Below are positions 1 to 11,100 of a stretch of DNA of 64,000 nucleotides, in pieces (the first letter of the stretch is position 1; each line of letters begins with the position of its first letter). The position numbers were made by a program, and so were the translations under genes. Source of the stretch: Cenococcum geophilum 1.58 (lineage: Eukaryota > Ascomycota > Dothideomycetes > Gloniales > Gloniaceae); the NCBI GenBank assembly GCA_001692895.1, contig KV748229.1, positions 1,146,100 to 1,210,099 on the forward strand, written 5' to 3'. The notes beneath the pieces were generated by a model. That model made no database searches, was not told where the DNA came from, and saw only the letters and a program-made list of their open reading frames with translations.

Positions 1-2000
1 CTACTAAGGAGGTTTTTAGTTTAGGGCTTAAGTATTTAATAAGGCTGTTAACTAGTGTAGAGTCGTTCTAGCTAGTTTCCTTTATATAATAGTTAAATTT
101 AGAAAAGCATATTAGGAAACTTTTCGTTTCTTAAGCTATATAGTTTATTTTTCTCTAAATAGTAGCTTAGTAGTTTATGTTACCGTATATAGCTTTAAGA
201 AGTATAATTAGGCTTTATATTAAGTTCGGCTAAAAAGGTTTAATAAGGTTAGCTACCTTTTCTTCTAGTTAACTTAGGGCGTAATAGAGTTAGTTAACTT
301 TAGTTAAGTAGCGGTTAGCGTTACTAGTTAGCTTATTTTTAAGCTAGCTTAGAAATAATTAAAGCTCTTATTATTTATTAGTAAATATTAGAGGATCTAA
401 TAGTTGTTTAGATTATTATAGTATAGTAGTTAGCTTAGGGTAAGAGACTACTATAGATTTAGGGCTTACGTTCCACGTGTTTATCTCTAGAGATAGCGTT
501 TAGTCTTAAGGCCCTAGCGTAGGTATAGATTTCTTCTTAGAGGTCCTTAATTAATTGCTAGTGTTATGCTTTTTATTTAGCTTATTATTAATTTAAAATA
601 GCTTAGTTCTATATAAGGGTGTTTATAAAAGACTTTGATATCCCTACTAATTGTTTTTAAAGTACGGATATAATATTAGCGGCCGTTATAGGAGTTTTAG
701 GTTTATTTTGCATATTAATAGTAGTATAGGTAGTTAACGCAATGTAGTGTTACGGGGTAAGTATAAGCGGCGATAATATATAGCAAGGTAGATATTATTA
801 AGCTATATATATAAACTATATAAGGAAAGAAGGTAGGAAAATAGAAAGAAAGGGTATATATTATAGACTTAGTTGCTTAGTTAATATATATATAGAGCAG
901 AATAGGATTTAGGTGGTGGTCCTGGCAGAATTTAATAGGATTTAGTAGAACTTAGTAAAACTTAGTAAAACTTAGTGGAATATAGCAAAATGCGGTAGGT
1001 TGCCATTAGATTGCCCCAGATTGCTATTAAATTGCCGTCTTATAGTTGGTCTTTAGTTGCTAAGTTAGTGGAAACAGGTGGACGTGGATAAGGTGTTATA
1101 GGGGTGTCCCATAACAATTAGATAGAGGTAGAATTAACTAGTAGCAATATTTAACAAATATCCTAATACTAAAACTTCTTCTATTTACCTAAAGCCTTAT
1201 ATACTTAAATCTAGATACAATTATATAGGAAGATAAGGCTACTTCTTATATAGTAAAGATTTACTAAACCTGCTTTAACGCCTATATGATTTAATATCTT
1301 CTGGCTAGGTAATTCGCCTAATTTAAATATAATTAAGCCCTACTAGGGCTACTTAAAACGGGTCACTATAAAAAGGAGCCTATTTACTTCTCATATAGCT
1401 ATAAAGAAGGCTTAGCTTAGAGCTTAGCAAGATCTTAAATAGTAGTAAATTTTAATAGTAGATTAAGAGGATCCTTTATTATATTTAAAAGATTATAGAA
1501 CTTAAAGGGGGTAACGATTATAGAGAGGGTAGAGGAAAGGCAGCGAAGCCGAAAGCAGCTCTGTAAAGAAGCCAATTATAAGCTTCCTATAATTATTAAG
1601 GTGCTTTAAACGGGCTATAAAATATTGTATAATTACTATAGTTTACCTAACGCCTATTTATAATTCTTCCTTCTTATACAAAGCTACGAGGAAATTAAGG
1701 AAATTACTAAGGAAGAGTAGCAGAAATCAGTTAATATAATTATTCCAAATCCACGTTAAAATACTTAAGACCCTGGCTTAATTGCAGATTAATAGCTCTA
1801 TAATTAAAGATGCTAAAGAAATAGTCGCAATTAGGTAAAGAGCTAGGTAGAGAGCTAGGTAGAAAGCTAAGAGCAGTAGAGGCAGTTAAGGCCTCGAAAA
1901 CCTTAAAAGCCTATAGAATATAAGGTGCGATAGAACGAGGTAAATAACGTAAATATTAAACGGTAGAACACCACGATTTGGAAGCTATATAGGTAATATA
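1..2000. repeat. TA-rich RIP-degraded repeat block, no intact gene
   Basis: This stretch is strongly TA-rich with dense TAG/TAA triplets in every frame, and I see no intact reading frame. Part of 1140-2000 reads on the + strand like a protein broken only by stops, ending in a lysine/arginine-rich tail near 1830-1960. That fits the C-terminal part of a transposase, but I could not assign a family. At 925-990 there is a short run of 10-11 bp units close to TTAGTAAAAC. The block ends near 2000, where base composition becomes balanced. Confidence 0.6.
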
Positions 2001-2805
2001 TTAGTATTAAAAGCTTCAATTAAGTTGACTGAGCTGATTTTTGGTTGGGTCTTGGCACCAAAACGACGCTTTTCCCAAAAAGGAAGGAGAAATCTCTTTT
2101 CGCGCAATCCTCCGTACAATATTGCCAATTTTCATCGGCAATTGCAGAGACAGTGTTGTATTCGCGTTTTGGCAGAGGAATAAGCAAAAGAGAGAAAGAG
2201 GAAGCGCATGTTGAGGAAACGTACGTCGAAGAAGCGTCGTCAGGCAAGTTCTGAATTTAATTCTCCCGGCCAACCAGAATATTTCTCTAGGGCAACCAAT
2301 GTGGTAAAGTCTGCGAAACCTGAGGGGTTAAATCCTTTGGCGAGACAGCCCAGAGCGGCCTTTGGTGGCAACTGACCCGGTTAAACAACCAAAACGGTAA
2401 AACCTAAAAGGAAAAAGCGATTATTGTCACAACGGAGAAATTTTTCAAAAACTACTAGCTACTATCGAGCTACTAGTCCCTAGGAACAGGAAGGGGTAGG
2501 CAACTGGAACAGGGTGGTGAGTCATAGGGTGGTAGGCATCAGAAACAGAGTAAGCAAATCCGATCTTAGTCGACAATTTCTGCCTAGACATTGCGAACCT
2601 TGCAACATCTTCTATATAACCCACACCCTATTGTCTTTCAGATTACTCACGCTTCAGATACTTGAACTGTTGAACATCAGAAAACAGTAAGCTTTTCCCG
2701 GAAATATGGCATTTGGTTGTGTTTATGAAGCTCAAACTCACTTAGGTTTCTATTGTATTGTCACCAGCACCCATATTCAACACCCTATTTGCCACTTTTA
2801 TTGCT
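2001..2805. other. GC-balanced leader region of the F-box gene
   Basis: Composition is balanced and not visibly RIP-affected. Short open frames on both strands (about 2016-2273) overlap one another and show no recognisable domain, so I do not call genes. A TATA-like CTATATAA lies at 2612-2619, about 190 bp before the F-box start codon, and could be its core promoter. Words at 2501-2560 recur in reverse orientation at 3908-3975, past the gene. Confidence 0.35.
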
Positions 2806-3714
2806 ATGGCCCTATCACTTCCAGACCTTCCAGTGGAGCTTATTTACCATACACTCAACTTCATTCCGAGCGAAGAATACGCGATCATATCAGTCCGCGG
2901 GACGTGCAGAGCCCTGGCACTCAAAACCGCAGAAATCTTCGCAAGGGAATACCCCCCACCGAGTTCATGGCCCCTAACACGAAGAACTGTCTCAGCTCTT
3001 ACTGGAATTTCACAGAACAAATTTCTAAATCTAGCTTTAGAACGCGTCACACTTTTCCGATATATCAACAAATACGAAGATGGCTCGAAATGCTCGCTGC
3101 CCAAGGGGATCAACATCAAAGAACTTGGCCAAAGCCTACAAATATTGGCGAACCTACGGTCACTTTGTCTGGCAGATTTCGACTTTGGAGGTTCCGAAAA
3201 TTTTCTTGCCGACCTGCTTGCTACGTTATCGCTTCCCTTAATAACCGACTTTGAGCTCTCAGAAATTCTCATACACGCCTGTGGCCTTCAGAAATTTATT
3301 GCTCTGAATAAGAACACCATCAAAACCGTTGTGTTTAATACACTAGACCTTTCTGCCCCAGCAGAGGGTGCTTGGTCTGGGCTCTTACGTTCCTTAACTA
3401 GGCTTAAAGATGTAAAACTCATTGACATTTGTAAGCCACTAAAATGCGGCGAGTTCGTTAGATTCGAGCCTGAGGACAGATGTGATCCTACGTTCCGGAG
3501 ATACGTAGACTGGGACGGGACATATGAGTGTGACTGCGACATTTGCTTGGAATTCGCAGGTCAGAATTTGCACCGGGTCTTTGGGTTATATAGACTAGGC
3601 ACGGACGCAAAGAAGGAAGATTGGACCAGAGGACTTGAACTTATGGCGGCTGGAAGTAGAACCGTTTATTTTTGGCGCAATAGTGACGCTATAAACGGAG
3701 ATCCTGATCCATAA
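2806..3714 (+). CDS. F-box domain protein (302 aa)
   Basis: A single open frame with a normal stop at 3712. The N-terminus holds an F-box-like motif at about residues 5-45 (LPDLPVELIYHTLNFIP, then a C-R-A-L-A segment), which in this family binds Skp1. The rest has leucine-rich stretches and a cysteine-rich patch (CDCDICLEF) near residue 245. I set the start at the ATG at 2806 (context GCTATGGCC); the frame is open upstream to 2758 but only from a TTG. F-box proteins recruit substrates to SCF ubiquitin ligases; the substrate here is unknown. The gene sits alone between decayed transposons and shows no RIP-type stops, so it is either single-copy and protected or recently acquired. Many fungal F-box genes are accessory, and expression is not shown. 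Confidence 0.6.
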   Translation: MALSLPDLPVELIYHTLNFIPSEEYAIISVRGTCRALALKTAEIFAREYPPPSSWPLTRRTVSALTGISQNKFLNLALERVTLFRYINKYEDGSKCSLPKGINIKELGQSLQILANLRSLCLADFDFGGSENFLADLLATLSLPLITDFELSEILIHACGLQKFIALNKNTIKTVVFNTLDLSAPAEGAWSGLLRSLTRLKDVKLIDICKPLKCGEFVRFEPEDRCDPTFRRYVDWDGTYECDCDICLEFAGQNLHRVFGLYRLGTDAKKEDWTRGLELMAAGSRTVYFWRNSDAINGDPDP

Positions 3715-3744
3715 CTCGTAGCAATATCTTCTCTTTTACAGATT

Positions 3745-4094
3745 TCAGCTAGAGAATCGCCTGGTTTCGTGAATCGCAAACGTTTCTCCCAACCGCAAAG
3801 AAGACCACTCGGACTTGGCAACCGCAGATTCAGCACCTGCATCCTCAGCCTCGTTGAGCCGAAGATGGACCACCTGTCGAGGTCGGATTTTGCCGATTAC
3901 CCTGTTCCTATTCCAGTTCCCTATCACCTTATGACTCACCACCCTACTGCCTATTACCCTATAACTCACACTGTTTCTGTTGCCTGTGCCCCCCTTGTTA
4001 CTGACATCTTTCTCGTGTATATATAGCTTCTTTTCTTCATAGTTTGAATAGACAGAATCTTCCTTATCTTCTTCCAATCTGCAATGGATCAACA
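3745..4094 (+). mobile_element. LTR-like right end of a copia element (left border not resolved)
   Basis: Balanced-composition segment ending in ACA at 4094 and followed directly by a primer-site-like sequence. Its right part parallels the LTR of the complete copia element at 7602: a TATA box (GTATATATAG at 4016-4025), about 70 bp of downstream leader, an ACA end, then GTTATAAGCCCGG. Open frames on both strands are most simply overlaps in non-coding DNA. The left edge is a guess, because I could not find the TG start or a target duplication. Confidence 0.45.
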
Positions 4095-4107
4095 GTTATA
4101 AGCCCGG
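4095..4107 (+). other. Primer binding site of degenerate copia element
   Basis: GTTATAAGCCCGG follows the presumed LTR end. It differs by one G-to-A change, of the RIP type, from the GTTATGAGCCCGG of the complete element at 7839. The complement of the latter matches the anticodon arm of eukaryotic initiator tRNA-Met. Confidence 0.5.
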
Positions 4108-4498
4108 GTGATTTACTGTATTGCACCAGTTTAACTAATTAATTCTACCCCTTATTAAATTGCTGTTTATTACAAAATTCTTTATTCGTCTTTATAGGCA
4201 CCATTTAATATGGCTTCTTAACCTACCTAAGCTATTACTATAACGGTAATATTATTAAACCAAGCTAATTAGGATAAATAGATTAACCTTATTAGACTTT
4301 AAGCTTAAATAGAAGACGTATAGAAATATATTAACTCCTTAACTAAACGGGATTAGTTACCCTAATTACTTAAGCTAGGAATAATATTATATATAGCTCT
4401 TTCTAAAGACGAGAAGGACAAGCTTTAAATTCTCCGTAAGAGGTATAAGATAGTAAAGAAGGAATATAAGAAGTAGAAGGCAGCTTTAACCTCTCTAT

Positions 4499-4703
4499 TG
4501 TTACGGCACTGACGCGCGTAACCTGGATAGGGCCTAGTCAGGGGGGTTCGCTTACGTCTTGGCTCCATGTATATAGACGTGTCCTTTCCACGACCTTCTT
4601 CTTCTCCTCATCTTGATATCCGGGTCAATAGACATTCCAATTGTACAGGCTTGCATACGTTCTAAACGGCGCTCGTGCCTCGATTGACTGAGTCGCTGTG
4701 ACA
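4499..4703 (+). mobile_element. Solo gypsy-type LTR, 205 bp, with TCTAT target duplication
   Basis: It begins TGTTACGGCACTGAC, ends GCTGTGACA and is flanked by TCTAT on both sides (4494-4498 and 4704-4708), a 5-bp target duplication. Orientation follows the LTR at 59779, which precedes a gypsy gag-pol in the + direction. Composition is far less TA-rich than its host element, so it probably arrived after the main RIP damage there, or was too short or too rare to be hit. The internal region has been lost by LTR-LTR recombination. Confidence 0.8.
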
Positions 4704-5477
4704 TCTATAAAGCTATATTACTAGTATAGTGGCTAGGAACCTTAATACCTATATACTAGGTATTAACTTAATATATAATACCTTAGTAGCTCTTAAGGAG
4801 AGAGTTGCCCTTACTGATATAGTACGTTAGCTCTATCTATTTACTTAATACGCTAAGGTTAAAAAGGGCCTAAAGAACTAGAACTTAAGGCCTGGCTATA
4901 GTAGTAGGAGAAAACGTATAATAACTATTAAAAGATTAAATTACTAGATATTAAGGCGACTAAGCAATTAGCGACTTTCTAATAGTGGTAGAGCTAGTAT
5001 TACCAAATTAGGCCTTAATATAGAGGGTTAAATTTAATAAATATAACTAGGCTAATAACTATATATCAACTATATATTAGAACTATTAATAATTAGAGGC
5101 TACCTAGTAGAAGAACAAAGCTTAGCTTAGTGCCGATATAGTAAGCTTTTAGGGTAAGTTAATTAATAAGGCTCTTAAGGACAAGGCTCCTAAAGATAAG
5201 TCCCCTACTATTACTAGTACCCCTTTTAGGACGTTATGGAGAATATCTACCCTAGTATACTACTATAGAGCTATTTACTAGTTTTAAGATTATCCTTATA
5301 TTACTAAATCGGTTTAATTAAAGGACTGGAAATTAGATAAAGCTACGGCTAAAAAGGTTAAGGAAAAGATTATTAATACTCTAAAACAGTATAAGGAAAC
5401 AATTAATAAGATAAGGAAGTAGTCTTTAGAAAAAGAAGCTATATAGAACCTAGACAAAAGTTAAAAGAAAGATAATA

Positions 5478-5883
5478 ACGTAATCCACCACTAAGTGGTA
5501 GTCACCACCATGTGGTGCCCCACCAAAAATTAGCAAATTCGTACTTAAATATCTTAACAACCACTTAATAATAAATTCTAAAAATTTAGATTTAGACTTT
5601 TATATACTCTCTACAGCTTCTATTAAAATTNCATAGTAATTAGTTAAGTGGTTTTTAAAATATNANAATTTNGNNNNNNNNNNNNNNCNAAATTNTNATA
5701 TTTTAAAAACCACTTAACTAATTACTATGNAATTTTAATAGAAGCTGTAGAGAGTATATAAAAGTCTAAATCTAAATTTTTAGAATTTATTATTAAGTGG
5801 TTGTTAAGATATTTAAGTACGAATTTGCTAATTTTTGGTGGGGCACCACATGGTGGTGACCACCACTTGGTGGTGGATTACGT
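5478..5883. mobile_element. Hairpin MITE copy 1 (406 bp, TA target site)
   Basis: Nearly perfect inverted repeat with arms of about 195 bp around an assembly gap (run of N at 5674-5687). Outer ends are ACGTAATCCACCAC and its complement, and TA dinucleotides flank both sides (5476-5477, 5884-5885), as for Tc1/mariner-type insertions. No coding capacity. Size and ends match the copy at 36688-37094. The central Ns probably mark where sequencing failed through the hairpin. Confidence 0.8.
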
Positions 5884-6010
5884 TAGTACTTTTACTGTAT
5901 ACTAAATAGGCGCCTATAAGGTGGGCACTAACTATCAGCTATATAATAGCGTAATCCTTAATAACGGAACCGCTCTATCCCTTGTACTGTTGAATTCGTC
6001 CAATAACTTA

Positions 6011-6098
6011 TGGCCCGTGCGCAACCAATTAATCAACTACATTTTATAGGCGGCCAGGCGTTAATAAATTGGTTTTCCTAAGCGTTACGCACGGGCCA
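6011..6098. repeat. Small inverted-repeat element (88 bp)
   Basis: Terminal arms TGGCCCGTGCG(C/T)AAC match in inverted orientation across 14 of 15 bases. The interior is non-coding and more GC-rich than its surroundings. It looks like a tiny MITE inserted in the decayed copia element. I could not define a target duplication. Confidence 0.5.
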
Positions 6099-6790
6099 CA
6101 GTTAATTAAATACCATCAGTGTAAGGAATACATTATTAACGATTAATTAAGGTTCGTTAACAAGCTCTAACTAAGTAATAACTCTATATATACTGGAATA
6201 GGCATAGATCTAATTAGGGGTATAGGGATGGTAGTAATTACTATTTAGACACTATTAGGTCCCAAGAAGATCTTCTTAGCTAACGTAGTATATATACTAC
6301 TCGGGCATTAATAATAAAAGTTATCCGTATAAGTATATAGTCTGCAGTTATTACCTATATATATTTTTAGCCTATAAAACGCTAGCCGATCTATAAGTGC
6401 TTCTTATATAAATATTAGGTTAATTATGCTTTCTTAGATTTCTCTTTTTTAGGTAAGTTTATTAATTAAAGTAATTAGAATAAGGCCTTGCGTTTCTAGT
6501 TTATTAAGTAAGTAAGTTGCCTATACTTCCACTATAGCCTGCTATCCTTCCTATATTATATAGTAAGCATTAAAGATCCCTAGGACTATTATGTCGCCTT
6601 CTACTATGTTAATAGGTTATTAAAGTAGTCCTTATATAGTTATATAGGGCCTATTTTCTCTTAGGTTATAGATATTAATTATACTAACTTAGCCCCTATC
6701 TATAGCTATTTATAGTTTAGCTATATTAGAACTAATAGTGTAGTAGCTCTACGCCTATATATTAATGTATCGGCTAATTAGGTATAATAG

Positions 6791-7596
6791 TGTAAGGCAT
6801 ATTGCTCAGGTGTACGGTAGGGAGCAGGCAAGCCGAGCATGAGTCACAAGGAGAGTCGATGGAAGAGGACGATATGGTAATGAGGGTAGGTAACAGCCTG
6901 AGTACAGAGAGAGACAAACTGATGAGGAGGATACGAGGGCTGTAAGCCTAAGGGAGCTTATAAGGAGGTGCCAAAAGATCCCTTACAAATAGTTACTATA
7001 TTAAAATTAAAATACAATTTATTAAAATTAGTAAGTTATAAATATTTAATTTTTATTATTTTTATAAAAGGCTTAGTTTACTATTTAATAAATTATGTTT
7101 GAGGTTTTATATAAATAACTATTATAGTTGTTAGGTTATAAGTATTTTAAAAAGATATATTACCGTAAGCCACGTACCGTTTTATGCTCCCCCAAAAATG
7201 TAGGAAAAATCGCGAGCACCTGTTTCCATGATAAAAGCAGGTGGGGACATTTCAATTCTTCATTCAGAGACCTATCTCTACTCTGTCTACTTAATCTGGC
7301 ACGTTATGTTGAGATTAGCCCTAGCTGACGCTCTGCGGCGACAAATAATATGCGAGCTACCGAATTATTATAAAGCTGAATTCTCAGGCTTGAAAGGCTA
7401 TTACTCTCGGTGTTATTACTAGCTCGATCCTATGAAAATTTCTTAGTAATAGTGGGACTGGTGCAAACGTGGTATAATGTTATGTCATGTGAAAAGTATA
7501 GGCTAGGCTATCTCATCTAACATTAGGACGTGTAGCCGACGTGATCTCCAGCCATGCTTGTGCGAATAACCTTTGATAAAATAAGCTATCTGGATG
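6791..7596. other. Gene-free segment left of the copia insertion
   Basis: 6805-6985 and 7150-7596 are of balanced composition, with a TA-rich piece (about 6985-7110) between. Open frames of 64-66 codons exist near 7128-7422 but overlap each other and show no domain. I see no gene. The part abutting 7597 appears to be single-copy DNA that was contiguous with 13167 before the copia insertion. Confidence 0.4.
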
Positions 7597-7601
7597 CTAT
7601 G

Positions 7602-7838
7602 TGTAACCGACTACTGGTGCTCTCCTGAACCTACCCTTGACTCACTCAACGACTCGCTCACCTTGACTCGTTCACCGACTCGAGCCACCGACTCGACCAC
7701 TGACTCGGTCGATGACTCGGTCAATTGCTCCTTTCTTATCTCATTATCTATACCTTCCTCATGTATATATATAGACCCTTTAGACCTCCATTTACAATGA
7801 AGTCGCTCATTTAATTCTCCCACACTGCAAAGCTTACA
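7602..7838 (+). repeat. 5' LTR of copia element
   Basis: Starts TGTAACCG, ends AGCTTACA, 237 bp. The left half (about 7630-7730) contains seven copies of (T/C)GACTC; a TATA box (GTATATATATAG) lies near 7764. Nearly identical to the 3' LTR, with only a few differences visible, which suggests a fairly recent insertion. Confidence 0.9.
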
Positions 7839-7851
7839 GTTATGAGCCCGG
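7839..7851 (+). other. Primer binding site (initiator tRNA-Met half-molecule type)
   Basis: GTTATGAGCCCGG directly follows the LTR. Its complement, CCGGGCTCATAAC, matches the anticodon stem and loop (CAT anticodon) of eukaryotic initiator tRNA-Met. Drosophila copia and yeast Ty5 are known to prime from such a cleaved half-tRNA rather than from the tRNA 3' end. Confidence 0.75.
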
Positions 7852-8126
7852 ACCGCACTGCCTGCTGAGCAATTACCTAAATCGCACTACCTGCTGCACC
7901 ATCTGTCAATCAATCTACTACCTCATTTAAGAAGTCACTACTTCTACTACCTTTGCAGTGTCTTGAGCTTCTTTATCTACCAAACGAACGGACGATCGAC
8001 GCTGACGGATGATCGAGCCTGACCGACGTACCCGACCGACGAACGAACTGATGAATTAAAAACGTCAAAATAAGGTTTCGCCAAGACGCTAACCTGGACC
8101 CTGCTTGACCTGTTAAAATCCTAAAA

Positions 8127-11100
8127 ATGACGACCAATACGAACGAACCTTCGTCCAAAATCAACCTCATCCTCAACCAGCCTTCTGATTGGACACAGTG
8201 GTTCTTTATTATCCAAGACACAGCTAAAACCAACGAGGTATGGTAATACATCGACCTATCAAAGAAGAAAAAGGATCTCCTAACGCTAGAACCACCAAGT
8301 CGGCCCACACCAAGGGACGTACTACCGACGGCTATATCAATAGCGAAGCTAGACCCAAGCCAGCTCACCGCCTATAATTAGCTCTACGCTGAATATAAGG
8401 ACGATCTACGAGTACACCAGAAGCAAAGACAGGCTATAAACGACATTAGCAACTACATCGTTCGATCGACATCGGTAGCCTACCTTCTATTTATTGACGG
8501 CCTAGACACAGTATACGAACGACTATAAGCACTTAAGAAAGCTCTAGCTCCTACTAGCTCAGGTCAAAAACACGACGTCCTAATACAATACACGGCTCTT
8601 AAAGCCTACAACAAAAAACAGAGCATTGAAAAATGGTTGAATAGCTGGAGGAATATCTACAAGCTGGCAGAGCAATTGGAGCTACCAGATGTCCAGGGGT
8701 TTAGGGCACACTATGACTTCGTTCGAGCAATTAAACCCATCTCTTCTAGCTTCGCAGGAGCTCTAGAAGTAGACCTTATTCGCAAGGAACGCAAGGACGA
8801 AGAAGCCCTATCTATTATTGACCTAATTGAAGAATTCAAGGAGCACTACCGTATGCAGTAAGTAGCATCGTCGTCTACTACTGCCAATAGCTCTGCCTTT
8901 GTAACCCTACAAGGCAATTCCAATTCTAATTCAGATTCTAACCCCGATTTAAATCCTGATTTAAAATAGTATAAGAAATGCATCTGCGGTCGCAAACATT
9001 AATACAGCGACTGCTACTATATCGCCGAGTAGAAGCGCCCTTAAGGGTGGAAACCAAGGCCAGACGTACTCAAGAAAATAGAAGAAATGATGTCTTCTAT
9101 ACCCTGGGTTAGACGCCTAGTTAATAATATTTAAAAAGAAGAATAGGACAATTAAAAGAGCATAGAATCTACAATTGATTTTAATTCCAAAACCCTACCT
9201 TCCAAAACACCGACTAGCTATGCTGCCGTATTTAGTACTGGCCAAACTCTATTCAAACTCCAGAACACCTAGATACTCGACCCTGGTGCAGATACCCACG
9301 TTTACAATAACTAAGAAGACTTTACCTTCTCCTACCCAGCAGCAGAAGACGACTACCTAATTGCTGGCGGAAATTTTAAGAAGATATAAGCTTATGGAAC
9401 AGTAACGATTACTGTCAATACACCTACTGGGAGCTCAAAAATGAAGCTATCCTATGTAGCATTGGTACCTACCATATTTATAAATATCGTAGCACTATTA
9501 AGAGCTACTAATAACGATATCCATTTCGACTCAGGACGAAACTTGCTATACCAACTAGCAACTGGCGAAACAGTATGCTATGCGAAACGACTAGGGGGCC
9601 ACTGGGCACTGATGTATAGAGAGCCTACCCTAGAGTCGACAACTTAATCGACCTTCTCATTAAGAAGACATTAACTAAGCAGAATGGCCCGTAAACTAGT
9701 CGGAGCTACAGCTACAAAATGGCACAAAATACTTGGCCATGCAGGACCTGACGCTATTGAGCAGCTTCCTAAGCACGTCAATGGCGCAGAGCTCGAAGAG
9801 CTAATTAATGAACGAGCACCGCTTAAAATCGAATGCGAAGTCTGCTCATTAGCAAAGCACACGCAGCAGATCTCTTGAAGACGACAACACGAATTTCCAG
9901 CTACTCGACCATTCGAGCGGGTAGCATTCGATATTATTACCCTTGGAGAACCAGGGTACAACGGCGACAGATATATGATGCACTTCTATTGCACGTATTT
10001 AAAATTCAATTTTGTATATACCTCTAAGAACAAGGACAAAGCTACTGTCCTACCTACTATTCGCAAGACTTACTAGCTAATTAAAATATGATTCCACCAA
10101 GACGTCGTCTTCTTTTGGAGCGATAACAAACGAGCTTTTGGACAGATAGGAGACACCCTGTAGATATAGTGCGCAGACGAAGGCATTACTTTTGAATGCC
10201 GAGCCCCGTATACAGAAGAACAAAATGGTGGAGCTGAACGATCTGGACGAACCCTTATGGAACGATTAAGGGCTATGCAGCTGGAAGCGTCCTTACCCCC
10301 GTCTTTAGGACCAGAAGCTTTCCTTGCTGCTGGCTATGCGCTCAATCGAACCCCAAATGAGCAACTAGGGTGGAAAACTCCGTACGAGATCGCCTACGGC
10401 AAGACGCCATTACTTACCCATATGCACGTATACGGTTGCAAGACCTATATACTGGACAAACGAATCAAAAGGGGAGACAAGCTAGCTCCTCGTGCATTAA
10501 TTGGACACCTAGTCGGCTACGATTTAACTAATATCTTTCAAATCTGGATTCCGAGTCTCCGTAAGGTTATTCGAACCAGAGACGTTATATTTAACGAGAC
10601 TTTGTTCTATAACCCTAAGGGTTAAGACATTGACTACCTGCTAAGGGAAGCACTAGAAGACACCCTACAGACAATTAGTCTACTAGAACCTCTCTATGAG
10701 GATAAATCTAAGGATGAATCTATCCTATATAGACCTACCTTAAATACAGATTAAACGACTATACCTAAATTAAATAATGCGGCAGAGCCTTATACGAAGG
10801 ATACTAAGTAGTTACCGACCCCTAGCAGAACGGTATCTCTAGATCTACCAGAAACAAGCACTATACCAGGAGGACTTCAAGACAATATCCTGGATACAAT
10901 TGAAACAACCCCTTCCTAGCTAAGTTTGCTAGAACCATCTAATACAGCTCTATAAGCTAACAAAGTCTTAGCCGAACCTTCTGCCGACCTTATCCTACCA
11001 GAAGGATTAAAAAGAATTTAACGTCAAGCGCATACGACAGCACTAGCCAATCTATCTACCCTATTTGGTTACTACGCTGGATTTGCTACAGGACTAGTAA

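Larger units (their letters stand above)
4095..6790 (+). mobile_element. RIP-degraded Ty1/copia internal region (gag to integrase)
   Basis: The frame is littered with stops but still reads as copia. A gag-like start with an L-N-Q-A-N pattern followed by a tryptophan position lies near 4210-4290. A basic gag tail of the type TLWRIS..YYYRAIY..DYPYIT lies near 5235-5460. Integrase-like stretches follow MITE 1, roughly 6380-6790. Three insertions interrupt it: a solo LTR (4499-4703), a hairpin MITE (5478-5883) and a small inverted repeat (6011-6098). No 3' LTR was recognised, so the element is truncated or its end is unrecognisable. Substitutions are overwhelmingly to TA, as expected from RIP. 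Confidence 0.6.

Noticed and set aside
2016..2273. Overlapping open frames on both strands suggesting a small gene
   Set aside because: Both strands are open at once, no domain or splice partner is visible, and the region is plain upstream DNA of the F-box gene.
2758..2805. Earlier start for the F-box protein
   Set aside because: The codon at 2758 is TTG; the first in-frame ATG with good context is at 2806, just before the F-box.
3745..4092. 115-codon minus-strand frame beside the F-box gene
   Set aside because: The same DNA reads as an LTR with a TATA box and an adjacent primer site; the protein has no recognisable feature.
7973..8368. 131-codon minus-strand frame
   Set aside because: Antisense of the copia leader and gag start.
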